From the NCBI GenBank assembly GCA_946478895.1, contig CAMLDY010000012.1, positions 1 to 44,060 of the forward strand: a DNA stretch of 44,060 nucleotides, in the 5' to 3' direction. The notes under the pieces were generated by a model. It was not told the origin of the DNA, did not search any database, and saw nothing but the letters and a program-made list of their open reading frames with translations. The position numbers were made by a program, and so were the translations under genes. Source of the DNA: an uncultured Gemmatimonadota bacterium (lineage in GTDB: Bacteria; Gemmatimonadota; Gemmatimonadetes; Gemmatimonadales; Gemmatimonadaceae). Positions 7,586-16,103 of the stretch are shown piece after piece. The first letter of the stretch is position 1. Each line of letters opens with the position of its first letter.

Positions 7586-8799
7586 TGCAACGATCGACAC
7601 TGGTGAAAGAGGCAACCGAGAGCATCGCCAGGAACAAGATGCGGTCGCTGTTGACGATGCTCGGTATCGTGATCGGCGTCGCGGCGGTGATCGTGATGGT
7701 CGCGATCGGCAACGGCGCGAGTCAGCAGATCGCATCGTCGATCAGGAAGATGGGCACCAACGTCATCATGATCATGCCGACGTCGACGACCCACGCCGGT
7801 GTTAGCAGCGGCGCGGCGACCTACAACAAGCTTACCGTCGCCGACGCGATGAAGATCAAGCGCGAAGCGACCCTGGTCGCCGCGGTGTCGCCGGTGGTGG
7901 TGACAGAGGCGCAGGTGATCGGCGGCAACGGCAACTGGAAAACGCGCATCAACGGCGTGTCCGCGGATTTCTTCACCATTCGCGACTGGAACACGAGCCT
8001 GGGTGAAATCTTCACCGACGATGACGTGCGCTCGGGACGAAAAGTCGCCCTACTCGGCGCCACGGTGGCGAGAAAGCTGTTCGCGGGGAGCGATCCGATC
8101 GGCGCGCACATTCAGATCGGCCGAGTCCCGTTCACGGTCGTCGGCGTCCTGATGGAGAAAGGCGGCGCCCGCGGCGGCGATGAGGACGACGTCGTGGTGA
8201 TGCCGTACACCACCGCCCAGACCCGGCTCAAGGGCGACGTCGACATCGGGCATATGTACGCTAGCGCGTTCACCGCCAGCCAGATGCCTGCGGCCCAGGA
8301 GGAGATCGCCGAAATCATGCGCGATTCGCACAAGCTCAAGCCGGGCGCTGAAGACGATTTCTTTTTGCGAAATCAGATCGAGATCACCGAGGCGATGGGC
8401 AGCACGACGCGGACGATGTCGGCGCTACTGGCGGCGATCGCGTCGATCTCGCTCCTCGTCGGCGGCATCGGCATCATGAACATCATGCTGGTGTCGGTGA
8501 CCGAGCGGACCCATGAGATCGGGATCCGGATGGCGATCGGGGCGCGGGGGACGGACATCCTGAGCCAGTTTCTGGTGGAAAGCATCGCGTTGAGCGTGTT
8601 GGGGGGACTGGTGGGACTGGGTTGCGGCTACGTTGGCGCGACGCTTGTTGCGCGGTTGACGGGGTGGACTGTGGTGACGCCGGTGTCCGCGGTGGTGATT
8701 GCGGTCGGTTTCTCGGCGGGGGTGGGGGTGGTTTTTGGTGTCTATCCCGCCCGGAAAGCGGCTTCACTCAGGCCGATTGAGGCGCTTCGGTATGAGTGA
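7585..8799 (+). CDS. ABC transporter permease (MacB-like, FtsX domain), no ATPase
   Basis: A 404-residue permease. It has a first helix with SLLTMLGIVIGVAAVIVM, a large periplasmic MacB core domain, then three helices beginning ISLLVGGIGIMNIMLVSVTE, with the family loop RTHEIGIRMAIGA and a C-terminal YPARKAASLRPIEALRYE. It works with the adaptor to expel drugs, peptides or lipoproteins. Full MacB carries an N-terminal ATPase of about 230 residues; here it is absent, and no separate ATPase gene lies nearby, so one must come from elsewhere. The ATG overlaps the adaptor stop by one base. The left arm of an inverted repeat begins 9 bases past the stop. Confidence 0.92.
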   Translation: MQRSTLVKEATESIARNKMRSLLTMLGIVIGVAAVIVMVAIGNGASQQIASSIRKMGTNVIMIMPTSTTHAGVSSGAATYNKLTVADAMKIKREATLVAAVSPVVVTEAQVIGGNGNWKTRINGVSADFFTIRDWNTSLGEIFTDDDVRSGRKVALLGATVARKLFAGSDPIGAHIQIGRVPFTVVGVLMEKGGARGGDEDDVVVMPYTTAQTRLKGDVDIGHMYASAFTASQMPAAQEEIAEIMRDSHKLKPGAEDDFFLRNQIEITEAMGSTTRTMSALLAAIASISLLVGGIGIMNIMLVSVTERTHEIGIRMAIGARGTDILSQFLVESIALSVLGGLVGLGCGYVGATLVARLTGWTVVTPVSAVVIAVGFSAGVGVVFGVYPARKAASLRPIEALRYE

Positions 8800-8807
8800 G
8801 GGCAAAA

Positions 8808-8835
8808 GAACGGGTGCGAGGTGTGGGCGAGAGCG
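8808..8835 (+). repeat. Left inverted repeat around the second four-helix-bundle gene
   Basis: A 28-bp arm beginning GAACGGGTGCGAGGTGTG matches the reverse complement of 9345-9372 at 25 of 28 positions. The arms enclose the gene at 8854-9255. They are unrelated in sequence to repeat A. Confidence 0.75.
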
Positions 8836-8853
8836 TGACGGGTGGCGGGTTCA

Positions 8854-9255
8854 CTACGTCGGGACGGCCCTCTTCGCGGTTTTAGCGGACGTTACCACTC
8901 GGGTTCGCAACACGTAAAGCATCCGCCTCACTTCGATAGTTTGGTCGGTCAGAGAGGTGAATTCGCTTCGACTGATTAACTCGAGATCACGGGCCAGGAC
9001 CAGGTGATACTCCAGCTCGGAGCTCGATTTGATGGCGATCGATAGAAAGCGACCAAACTCTTTCGCGCTCTCCTGCCCGGTGCGCTCAACAATGTTGGTT
9101 GGAATCGAGGCGGCAGCGCGAATCATTTGCAGTCGCAGTGGGGAGTTATCGCTACCCCGAACTTTCTTCGCGACCGCAATCGTGTTCAGCGCGAGGGCGT
9201 GGCTCTTACCCCAGACCTTCAATTTCCTGAAATCGCTCACGGTCAAGATTACCAC
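8854..9255 (-). CDS. Four-helix-bundle protein (23S rRNA IVS-type), full length
   Basis: A complete 133-residue member of the S23/IVP (TIGR02436-like) family. It has the N-terminal helix DFRKLKVWGKSHALAL, helix 2 with LRLQMIRAAASIPTNIVE, helix 3 with EFGRFLSIAIKSSSELEYHL and a final amphipathic helix with a basic tail. Such proteins fold as pentameric four-helix bundles with a positive face and may bind nucleic acid. Their role outside rRNA is unknown; Avd of diversity-generating retroelements is a relative, but no reverse transcriptase is present here. The start is GTG at 9255 or GTG at 9240. The usual I-A-E-G motif reads I-V-E-R. The gene sits within a 28-bp inverted repeat (8808-8835 and 9345-9372). 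Confidence 0.88.
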   Translation of the reverse strand: MVILTVSDFRKLKVWGKSHALALNTIAVAKKVRGSDNSPLRLQMIRAAASIPTNIVERTGQESAKEFGRFLSIAIKSSSELEYHLVLARDLELISRSEFTSLTDQTIEVRRMLYVLRTRVVTSAKTAKRAVPT

Positions 9256-9344
9256 GCGCGCTGACTATGAACGACATCAATTCAATTCCATCCCAAACAA
9301 TTGGACCCCGAGCCGTCACCAACGCAATTACCCCTCACTCACAC

Positions 9345-9372
9345 CGTTCTTGCTCACACCTCGCACCCGTTC
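9345..9372 (-). repeat. Right inverted repeat around the second four-helix-bundle gene
   Basis: This is the partner of 8808-8835. Together they form a possible 28-bp stem enclosing about 510 bp, the layout of rRNA intervening sequences, but here between protein genes. Confidence 0.75.
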
Positions 9373-9401
9373 AGTTGAGTACCCGCCATAACCCACCCGA
9401 A

Positions 9402-9464
9402 ACGCCCGTAGCCACCGGCCGGTTCGGCCGAGAGCCGCCTGCCGGTAGTTTTTATTTTGCAGTT
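9402..9464. repeat. Repeat B copy
   Basis: It has the pattern CGCCCGTAGCCACCGGCCGG, then TTCGGCC, then GCCGCCTGCCGGTAGTTTTT, then ATTTTGCAGTT. Unlike most copies, its TTTTGCAGTT end points towards the start of a plus-strand gene (9518) and not at a stop codon. With the inverted repeat at 9345-9372 it fills most of the 262-bp gap before the glycosidase; I see no other gene there. Confidence 0.8.
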
Positions 9465-9517
9465 GGCCTTTGCCAGCATTGACGGCGCCCAAAATCCGAA
9501 GTACCTGTCTTCCGGAT

Positions 9518-11554
9518 ATGACCACCCGCCGCCAGTTCCTCGGTGACACCGCCCACCTCGCCCTCGGCCTCGCCGCGCTGCGCCCCGGCCTCGGTCGATT
9601 CTCCCCGGTCAATGCAGCAGAGAACCTCGCCCGCGCCGCCCTAGCCACCGACGACATCTCCCTCGGCAACGATGCAATCACCGCGGTCTGGAGCATCGCG
9701 AACGGCGCGCTTCGCCCGGCCAGGCTCACCGATGGATTGAATCGCGCCACCCTTCCAGTTCCTGCTCAGGCATTCACGCTGACCCTCGCCGACAAAACCA
9801 CCATCATCGCGGGCGACATGCGAATCGCCGCGCCACCGCGCAACGAGCCGCTCGTCGCCAATCCCCGCGCGTCGCGCCTGGCGGAGCGCCTCGGCGGTCG
9901 TAGCGTGACGCTGACTCTCCAGGATCCGTCTCGCCGTCTCGAAGCAGTCTGGCGCGCGATCCTCCGCGACGGTTCGCACTACATCCGCCAGGCGCTGACC
10001 CTCCGTCCCCTCGGCGACGCTGTTCCAATCCGCGACATCACGCTGCTCGACTTCAATACCCCGAACGCAGTCGTAACGGGCACGGTTCGCGGCACACCCA
10101 TCGTCGCCGCAAATGCGTTCTTCGGCTTCGAGCATCCACTCGCCAACAACGGCGTCGACGGCAATCGCGTACGCTGCCGGATGACGCGGACGCTCCCACT
10201 CAGACCCGGTACATCGCTCACGGTGAGCTCGGTCACGGGGATCGCGCGCCCGGGCCAGATGCGGCGCGATTTTCTGGCGTACGTCGAGCGCGAACGGGCC
10301 CACCCGTACCGCACCTTTCTTCACTACAACTCGTGGTACGACCTCGGCTACTTCAACAGGTATGACGAGGCGCAGGCACTCGCGGCGATCGCTGCGTTCG
10401 GAACCGAGCTCCACGAAAAGCGCGGCGTCACTCTCGATTCGTTTCTGTTCGACGACGGCTGGGACGATCCGAAGACTCTCTGGCACTTCAACGCCGGTTT
10501 TCCGAACGGCTTCGAGAACGTCGCGAAGGCGACGCAGCGTTACGGTGCCGCGCCCGGAGTATGGATGTCGCCCTGGGGCGGGTACGGCGAGCCACGCGAG
10601 CAACGCCTTGCCTACGGTAAAGCGCAAGGATTCGAGACGAATGAAGATGGTTTCGCGTTGTCGGGGCCAGTGTATTACAAGCGATTCCGCGACACCTGCC
10701 TCGACATGATTCGCCGCTACGGGGCGAACCAGTTCAAGTTCGACGGCACCGGCAATTCGTCGAGCACGGCTCCAGGCAGTCCCTTCGACAGCGACTTCGA
10801 CGCGGCGATTCACCTGATCGACGAGCTGCGCTCCGAGAAGCCGGACATCTACATCAATCTCACGACGGGGACCTATCCGTCACCCTTCTGGCTGCGCTAC
10901 GCCGACTCCATCTGGCGCGGCGGCGAGGACCACGATTTCGCGGGCATCGGCTCGAGCCGACAACGGTGGATCACTTACCGGGACCAGGATACGTACGAGC
11001 ACGTCGTGCGCGCGGGAGCGTTGTATCCGCTCAACTCGTTGATGCTCCACGGGATGATCTACGCCCGGTCGGCGCACAATCTGATGACCGATCCGGACAA
11101 CGATTTCTCATCGGAGGTGCGGTCGTACTTCGGGACCGGCACCCAGCTCCAGGAGATGTACATCACGCCGGCCCTGCTCTCCCGCGACAACTGGGACACC
11201 ATCGCGGAATCCGCGCGCTGGTCGCGTGTCAACGCCGACACCCTCGTCGATAGCCATTGGGTGGGCGGAGACCCGTTGCGGCTCGAGCCTTACGGCTGGG
11301 CGTCGTGGTCGCCGAGCAAAGGAATTCTCACCCTGCGGAACCCGAGCAACGTGCCGCAGAAGATCGCGATCGACATCGAGCGTGCATTCGAGCTCCCCGC
11401 CGCGGCGCCGCGCCGGTACACCGCGACGAGTCCGTGGGCAGCCGATCGCGGGCGCGCCGCCGTTCAATTTCGGGCTGGTGAGGAACGCGAGATTCGACTC
11501 GCGCCGTTCGAGGTCCTGACGCTGGAGGCGGGAAGCGGCAAGCGTGAAGCGTGA
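9518..11554 (+). CDS. Tat-exported clan GH-D-like glycoside hydrolase (putative alpha-galactosidase)
   Basis: A 678-residue protein with a twin-arginine leader (MTTRRQFLG plus a hydrophobic stretch). An N-terminal beta-sandwich (about 45-245) precedes a TIM barrel with LHYNSWYDLG, FLFDDGWDD (310-317) and GVWMSPWGGYG. The candidate nucleophile is D409 in QFKFDG. The candidate acid/base is D471 in WRGGED, with the R-x3-D spacing shared with GH27/GH36. A small beta domain ends the protein. Databases often give relatives vague names. Galactoside cleavage is inferred from the clan and from galactokinase nearby. I chose the ATG at 9518 to place the Tat motif at the N-terminus. The last residues derive from heptamer DNA (11526-11554). 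Confidence 0.75.
   Translation: MTTRRQFLGDTAHLALGLAALRPGLGRFSPVNAAENLARAALATDDISLGNDAITAVWSIANGALRPARLTDGLNRATLPVPAQAFTLTLADKTTIIAGDMRIAAPPRNEPLVANPRASRLAERLGGRSVTLTLQDPSRRLEAVWRAILRDGSHYIRQALTLRPLGDAVPIRDITLLDFNTPNAVVTGTVRGTPIVAANAFFGFEHPLANNGVDGNRVRCRMTRTLPLRPGTSLTVSSVTGIARPGQMRRDFLAYVERERAHPYRTFLHYNSWYDLGYFNRYDEAQALAAIAAFGTELHEKRGVTLDSFLFDDGWDDPKTLWHFNAGFPNGFENVAKATQRYGAAPGVWMSPWGGYGEPREQRLAYGKAQGFETNEDGFALSGPVYYKRFRDTCLDMIRRYGANQFKFDGTGNSSSTAPGSPFDSDFDAAIHLIDELRSEKPDIYINLTTGTYPSPFWLRYADSIWRGGEDHDFAGIGSSRQRWITYRDQDTYEHVVRAGALYPLNSLMLHGMIYARSAHNLMTDPDNDFSSEVRSYFGTGTQLQEMYITPALLSRDNWDTIAESARWSRVNADTLVDSHWVGGDPLRLEPYGWASWSPSKGILTLRNPSNVPQKIAIDIERAFELPAAAPRRYTATSPWAADRGRAAVQFRAGEEREIRLAPFEVLTLEAGSGKREA
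11526..11554 (+). repeat. Heptamer tract at the 3' end of the glycosidase gene
   Basis: GGCGGGAAGCGGCAAGCGTG-type units encode the final residues A-G-S-G-K-R-E-A and contain the stop codon. It is the same G-rich heptamer class as in the adaptor and response-regulator genes. Confidence 0.6.
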
Positions 11555-11597
11555 GGCACAACATTCCCCGCGACATAACCGAATGAAGCGGTGGGTC

Positions 11598-11632
11598 TTT
11601 CCCATCCCCCATCCCTCATCCCCCATCCCCCA
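11598..11632 (+). repeat. C-rich heptamer tract before the fusion gene
   Basis: Five units (CCCATCC, CCCATCC, CTCATCC, CCCATCC, CCCA) run straight into the ATG at 11633, displacing any normal ribosome-binding site. Confidence 0.75.
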
Positions 11633-14287
11633 ATGCAGCTGACATCGTTCGACTGGCTCATCGTCGCCGTGAGCCTGGTGCTCTGCTACCTGCCGGCGAT
11701 GTTCTATCTGCGCCGCGCACGCTCGAGCGTCGCGGAGTTTTTCACATCCGGACAGTCGGCGCCCTGGTGGCTGGTCGGCACATCGATGGTCGCCACCACC
11801 TTCAGCACCGACACACCCAATCTCGTCACGGACTTCGTGCGATCCCACGGAGTGTCGTACAACTGGGTGTGGTGGGCATTCCTCCTGACCGGCATGGCGA
11901 CGGTGTTCTTCTACGCGCAGCTGTGGCGTCGCTCGCGGGTCCTCACCGATCTCGAATTCTACGAGCTCCGCTACTCCGGCCGTCCCGCCGCGGCGGTGCG
12001 CGGATTTCGCGCGGTGTACCTCGGCCTCTTCTTCAACATCATGATCATGGCGACGGTCACGCTCGCTGCCGTCAAGATCGCCAACGTCATGCTCGGCTGG
12101 GGGCGCCTCGAAACCATTGTGGTGTGCGGCACCGCGGTGGTTCTCTTCGCCGCCGTCTCGGGACTGTGGGGCGTGCTCGCCACCGATCTCGTGCAGTTCG
12201 TGCTGGCGATGATCGGCGTCATCGCCGCGGCCTATGTCGCGCTCGATCAACCAGCGGTCGGCGGCCTATCAGGACTGCTTGCCAAAACCGATCCCAAAAC
12301 GCTGTCGCTGCTGCCTGATTTCCACGATACGACGCTGACGCTCACGGTCCTCGTGATTCCACTCACCGTACAGTGGTGGTCGGTATGGTATCCGGGCGCC
12401 GAGCCCGGCGGTGGGAGCTACATCGCGCAGCGCATCCTCGCCTCGAAAAATGAGCGGCACGCACTCGGCGCCACGCTCTGGTTCAACGTCGCGCATTATG
12501 CGCTGCGGCCGTGGCCGTGGATCATCGTCGCGCTGTGTTCGATGCTCGTCTTCCCGACGCTCGGTGATCTCCAGCGCGCGTTGCCGAACGTCGACCCCGC
12601 CCTGATCGGGAATGATCTCGCATACCCGGCGATGCTGACGCTGCTACCGGTCGGCATGAAGGGACTCATCATTGCTTCACTGTTTGCTGCGTACAGGTCG
12701 ACGATCGAGACCCATCTCAACTGGGGATCGTCGTATCTCGTCATCGACTTCTACCAGCGGTTCCTCGCGCCGGGCAGAACCGAGCGACACTACCTGTGGG
12801 TTTCGCGCAGCCTCACCGCCGTGCTGATGATTCTTTGCGGCGTATTCACGCTCTTCCTCTCCACCGCGAGCGAGGCGTTTCAGCTGCTGCTGTCGGTCGG
12901 GGCAGGCACTGGCCTTATCTATCTCCTGCGCTGGTTCTGGTGGCGCATCAATGCGTGGAGCGAGATCTCCGCGATGATCTCGTCGTTCCTGATCTCACTG
13001 GCGTTTTTTGTGGCGAAGAAGCTCGGCGCTGACATTCCCGATCCCGTTCCGCTTCTTGCAACGGTCGCCGTCACGACGGTCGTCTGGATTACCGTGACGC
13101 TAATGACGGCGCCGGTCGATCACGCCGCGCTGCTGCGTTTCTACGAGCTGACGCGTCCGGCGGGTCCAGGGTGGGCGGCGTTCCGCGCCGAGTCGAAGCT
13201 GCCGCCATCGCCGGACAGTATTCCGCAGATGCTGCTCGGATGGACGGCAGGCGTGACGTTCGTCTATGCCGGACTGTTCGGGACTGGGAGTCTGATTTAC
13301 GGACGCGACACCCACAGCATTGTGTGGGCGGTGCTGTTCGTGATCAGTGGCTTCGTGTTGCTGCGCGTCGTCAGGCGCATCTGGGCGTCCGAGCCCGAGC
13401 TTACCGGAAGTGAGACATCGGCACTCGCCGCGCATCGGCCGTGCACCAAGGCAGTCGTTCTTGCGGCCGGCCGGGGGACGCGGATGCAGGCGGCGGATCG
13501 CGACGTCGCATTGACCACCGAACAGGCTGCGGCTGCCGATGCCGGAGTCAAGGCAATGATGCCCCTCAACGTCGAGGTTTCCGGAACAAGCGCGAAACAC
13601 GAGGCCTCCACTTTCCTGGACTATTCGTTGAGCGCGCTCGCCGACGCGGGATTCGTGAGCGTCTGCATCGTCGTCGCGCCCGATGCTCAAGCGATTCGCG
13701 AGCGATACACGCGCACGCTGGTCCCGACGCGGCTTCGGGTGAGCTTCGCGACGCAGCTCCGCCCGGCGGGAACCGCCGACGCTCTGCTAGCGGCCGAGGA
13801 ATTCACGGCGGGGGAGCCGTTCGTGGTGATCAATTCCGACAATTATTACCCACCCGACATTCTCCAGTCGCTGCGCACCGTTGCCGAGCCGGCGGGCGTC
13901 GGATTTTCGCGCGAGGGGCTGCTCAGGCGCGGTGACATCACGGCGGAGCGGATCGCGGCTTACGCGATTCTCGACGTTGGAGCCGATGGATATCTTCGCC
14001 GCATCATCGAGAAACCAGACGCCGCGGTGCTTGCGGCGGCCGGAGCGGGGGCAGCGGTGAGCATGAATTGCTGGCGGTTTTCGGCGGAGATTTTTCGGGC
14101 GTGCCGGGACGTACCGCCGTCGCCGAGAGGGGAGCTCGAGCTGCCGGCAGCGGTGCAGTATGCGATCGAGGTACTCGGCATGCGCGTGCGCGTGATCGAC
14201 GCTGATACGGCGGTTCTGGATTTGTCGCGAAGGGCGGATGTGCCGGTTGTTTCGGAGCGGCTCAGAGAGACGGCGGTGAAGCTGTGA
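11633..14287 (+). CDS. Sodium:solute symporter fused to a sugar-1-phosphate nucleotidyltransferase
   Basis: A single 884-residue frame. Residues 1 to about 600 form an SSS-family symporter with about 14 helices (for example SLVLCYLPAMFYLRRARSS, AEFFTSGQSAPWWLVGTSM). After a short linker, residues 606-884 form a cytoplasmic nucleotidyltransferase. Its motifs are KAVVLAAGRGTRM (606-618), K640 in VKAMMPL, QLRPAGTADALLAAEEF, the metal-binding Asp in VVINSDNYY, and RRIIEKPD. The pair would import a sugar and make its NDP form once a kinase has phosphorylated it; galactokinase is the next gene, so galactose-1-phosphate is the likely acceptor. Both halves keep their motifs, so this is not a degraded frame. 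The ATG at 11633 starts directly after heptamer repeats; a GTG at 11591 is less likely. Confidence 0.9.
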   Translation: MQLTSFDWLIVAVSLVLCYLPAMFYLRRARSSVAEFFTSGQSAPWWLVGTSMVATTFSTDTPNLVTDFVRSHGVSYNWVWWAFLLTGMATVFFYAQLWRRSRVLTDLEFYELRYSGRPAAAVRGFRAVYLGLFFNIMIMATVTLAAVKIANVMLGWGRLETIVVCGTAVVLFAAVSGLWGVLATDLVQFVLAMIGVIAAAYVALDQPAVGGLSGLLAKTDPKTLSLLPDFHDTTLTLTVLVIPLTVQWWSVWYPGAEPGGGSYIAQRILASKNERHALGATLWFNVAHYALRPWPWIIVALCSMLVFPTLGDLQRALPNVDPALIGNDLAYPAMLTLLPVGMKGLIIASLFAAYRSTIETHLNWGSSYLVIDFYQRFLAPGRTERHYLWVSRSLTAVLMILCGVFTLFLSTASEAFQLLLSVGAGTGLIYLLRWFWWRINAWSEISAMISSFLISLAFFVAKKLGADIPDPVPLLATVAVTTVVWITVTLMTAPVDHAALLRFYELTRPAGPGWAAFRAESKLPPSPDSIPQMLLGWTAGVTFVYAGLFGTGSLIYGRDTHSIVWAVLFVISGFVLLRVVRRIWASEPELTGSETSALAAHRPCTKAVVLAAGRGTRMQAADRDVALTTEQAAAADAGVKAMMPLNVEVSGTSAKHEASTFLDYSLSALADAGFVSVCIVVAPDAQAIRERYTRTLVPTRLRVSFATQLRPAGTADALLAAEEFTAGEPFVVINSDNYYPPDILQSLRTVAEPAGVGFSREGLLRRGDITAERIAAYAILDVGADGYLRRIIEKPDAAVLAAAGAGAAVSMNCWRFSAEIFRACRDVPPSPRGELELPAAVQYAIEVLGMRVRVIDADTAVLDLSRRADVPVVSERLRETAVKL

Positions 14288-14318
14288 GCCTGGTAGATGA
14301 TAGCCTTGAGCAATGATC

Positions 14319-14372
14319 GAGTACCTGGGACCAACGGCATCGATGATTGCGAACTGATTGAGGACGCGGACA
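14319..14372 (+). repeat. Repeat A, single copy
   Basis: A single plus-oriented copy, ATCGAGTACCTGGGACCAAC followed by GGCATCGATGATTGCGAACT, about 30 bases after the fusion-gene stop and just before galactokinase. No inverted partner was found. Confidence 0.8.
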
Positions 14373-14385
14373 ACCGCCACGGCGA

Positions 14386-15747
14386 GTGGGTGAGTCTACA
14401 GTTGTGAGAGAGGTGAGAGCAGCGCTGCTCGCAGGGGGCATGAGCGAGTACGAGACGGAGCGGAAAGAGGAGCTGTTTGGAAAGGCAGTCGCGGCGCTAC
14501 GGGCATCTGTTGGCGCTGGTGATCGCGCCGTGTTGCGCATTTGGGTGCCGGGACGCATCGAATTGCTTGGCAAGCACACCGACTACGCGGGCGGACGAAG
14601 TCTCCTTTGCGCGGCTGAGCGCGGGATTTGTGTCGTGGCGGCGGCGCGAGCCGACCAGGTTCTCCGCATTCAGGACGCGGTCTCCCGCGAAGCAATCGAG
14701 TGCAGTTTGGGCGACCGTGATGCGGGCGTTACGACACGGCTGTCCGGTGGCTGGTCAACGTATGTGCACACAGTCGCGACGCGTGTCGTGCGTAATTTTG
14801 GAGGTCCACTCCGCGGAGTGGACGTCGTCATTGCGAGCGATCTGCCCCAGGCAGCCGGAATGAGCAGCTCGAGCGCGCTGGTGGTCGCGATATTTCTCGC
14901 GGTGTCACGGGTGAACGAGCTCGACTCGCGCCCTGAGTACCGTCGCGCAATTACCAACTGCGAGCGGCTCGCGGAGTATCTCGGCACTATCGAGAATGGT
15001 CAGAGCTTCGGCGAGCTCGACGGCGAGCGCGGCGTCGGGACGTTCGGGGGGAGTGAGGATCACACGGCGATCCTTTGCGCGCGCGCCGGGACGCTAATGC
15101 AGTACGCGTTCTGTCCCGTACGCCTGGAGCGCACCGCTCCCTTCCCCAGGGACCACGTGCTGGTGGTGGCGACGAGTGGCGTCGCTGCCGAGAAGACCGG
15201 AGGGGTACGCGAGCACTACAACCAACTCTCGATGATGGTTCGCGAGATCCTGGATCGGTGGCAATCGGCGACAGGGGAGCGACACGATTCGCTTGCGGCC
15301 GCAGTCGATGCGTCGCCGGATGCGGCCGATCGCATCCGGCAAACGCTGGGCGGTGATGCGACGAGGCTCGCGCGGTTCGAGCACTTTCTGCTCGAGAGTA
15401 ACACCCTTATCCCCGCGGCAGCCGACGCCCTCGCACAGGGCGACCTGGAAAGACTCGGCACGATCGTCGATCGGTCTCAGCATGCGGCGGAGGAACTTCT
15501 CGGCAACCAGATTCCGGAGACGAGCTACCTCGCGCGGAGCGCGCGCGACCTTGGCGCGGTCGCCGCATCGGCGTTCGGGGCGGGGTTCGGGGGTAGCGTG
15601 TGGGCACTCGTTGCCAAGGCCGACGCCGGGGGCTTTCAGGAGCGGTGGCGAGGGAGGTACCTGGCGCGCTTTCCCGTGGCGGCGGAGAGAGGAGAGTTTC
15701 TCGTTACGAACGCGGGACCAGCGGCGATTGAGGGAACTGCAAAATAG
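14386..15747 (+). CDS. galK: Galactokinase (GHMP family)
   Basis: Phosphorylates galactose at C1 with ATP, the first Leloir step. The signature PGRIELLGKHTDYAGG matches the galactokinase motif. GHMP motif 2 is DLPQAAGMSSSSALVVA, the catalytic region is GTFGGSEDHTAIL, and motif 3 is AFGAGFGGSVWALV. Up to 453 residues, somewhat longer than typical. The start is uncertain among GTG 14386, GTG 14404 and ATG 14440; the last gives 435 residues. Neighbours supply import and nucleotidyl transfer. The C-terminus is odd: the final T-A-K and the TAG stop come from the first bases of repeat B (from 15735), so the repeat replaced or created the gene end. Confidence 0.93.
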   Translation: MGESTVVREVRAALLAGGMSEYETERKEELFGKAVAALRASVGAGDRAVLRIWVPGRIELLGKHTDYAGGRSLLCAAERGICVVAAARADQVLRIQDAVSREAIECSLGDRDAGVTTRLSGGWSTYVHTVATRVVRNFGGPLRGVDVVIASDLPQAAGMSSSSALVVAIFLAVSRVNELDSRPEYRRAITNCERLAEYLGTIENGQSFGELDGERGVGTFGGSEDHTAILCARAGTLMQYAFCPVRLERTAPFPRDHVLVVATSGVAAEKTGGVREHYNQLSMMVREILDRWQSATGERHDSLAAAVDASPDAADRIRQTLGGDATRLARFEHFLLESNTLIPAAADALAQGDLERLGTIVDRSQHAAEELLGNQIPETSYLARSARDLGAVAASAFGAGFGGSVWALVAKADAGGFQERWRGRYLARFPVAAERGEFLVTNAGPAAIEGTAK

Positions 15748-15985
15748 AAAGTACCGGCAGGCGAGGTTTCGAACTGCAGAAGAAAAACTACCGGCAGGCG
15801 ACGGTCGGCCGAACCGACTGTTGGCCGCGGGCTCTTCCGGTGGCGCTCGGGCCCGATCTCCTGTTGCCCAATGGACCCCGGCGTGCTCTCGACACTTAAG
15901 CTGATCCTCAAACGGCACTCGACCAGCCCGTAGCCAAGGCCGGTTCGGCCAATAGCCGCCTGCCGGTAGTTTTTATTTTGCAGTT
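15735..15985. repeat. Repeat B, composite of two left ends and one right end
   Basis: Two left ends lie in tandem: 15735-15764, AACTGCAAAATAGAAAGTAC, and 15772-15815, which continues into GGTCGGCCGAACC. An inverted right end lies at about 15912-15985, ending GGTAGTTTTTATTTTGCAGT. The interior is not obviously coding. The first copy contains the galactokinase stop. The outer ends can pair, giving a hairpin followed by a T-run in either direction, so terminator activity is plausible. Confidence 0.8.
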
Positions 15986-16003
15986 CCAACGGCAGAGCTC
16001 CCC

Positions 16004-16076
16004 TTGACAGCGTAACCCGGCTCCCCCATTTCTATGGCCGGTCCGAACCGGTTTTATCCCGTTCAATCCGGTTCGG
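16004..16076 (+). promoter_or_regulatory. lacI-type gene promoter and operator candidate
   Basis: TTGACA at 16004-16009 is a good -35 box; the -10 box is weak (TTCTAT, about 20 bp on). Downstream lies an inverted repeat, CCGAACCGG (16043-16051) and CCGGTTCGG (16068-16076). The first arm contains AACCGGTT, a typical LacI-family operator core. Its position over the expected transcript start suggests autorepression. Confidence 0.5.
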
Positions 16077-16103
16077 CGGTTCAATAACCCGCGCTTCTCG
16101 GCC

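Noticed and set aside
8854..9255. Accessory protein (Avd) of a diversity-generating retroelement
   Set aside because: There is no reverse transcriptase, template repeat or variable-repeat target in the window.
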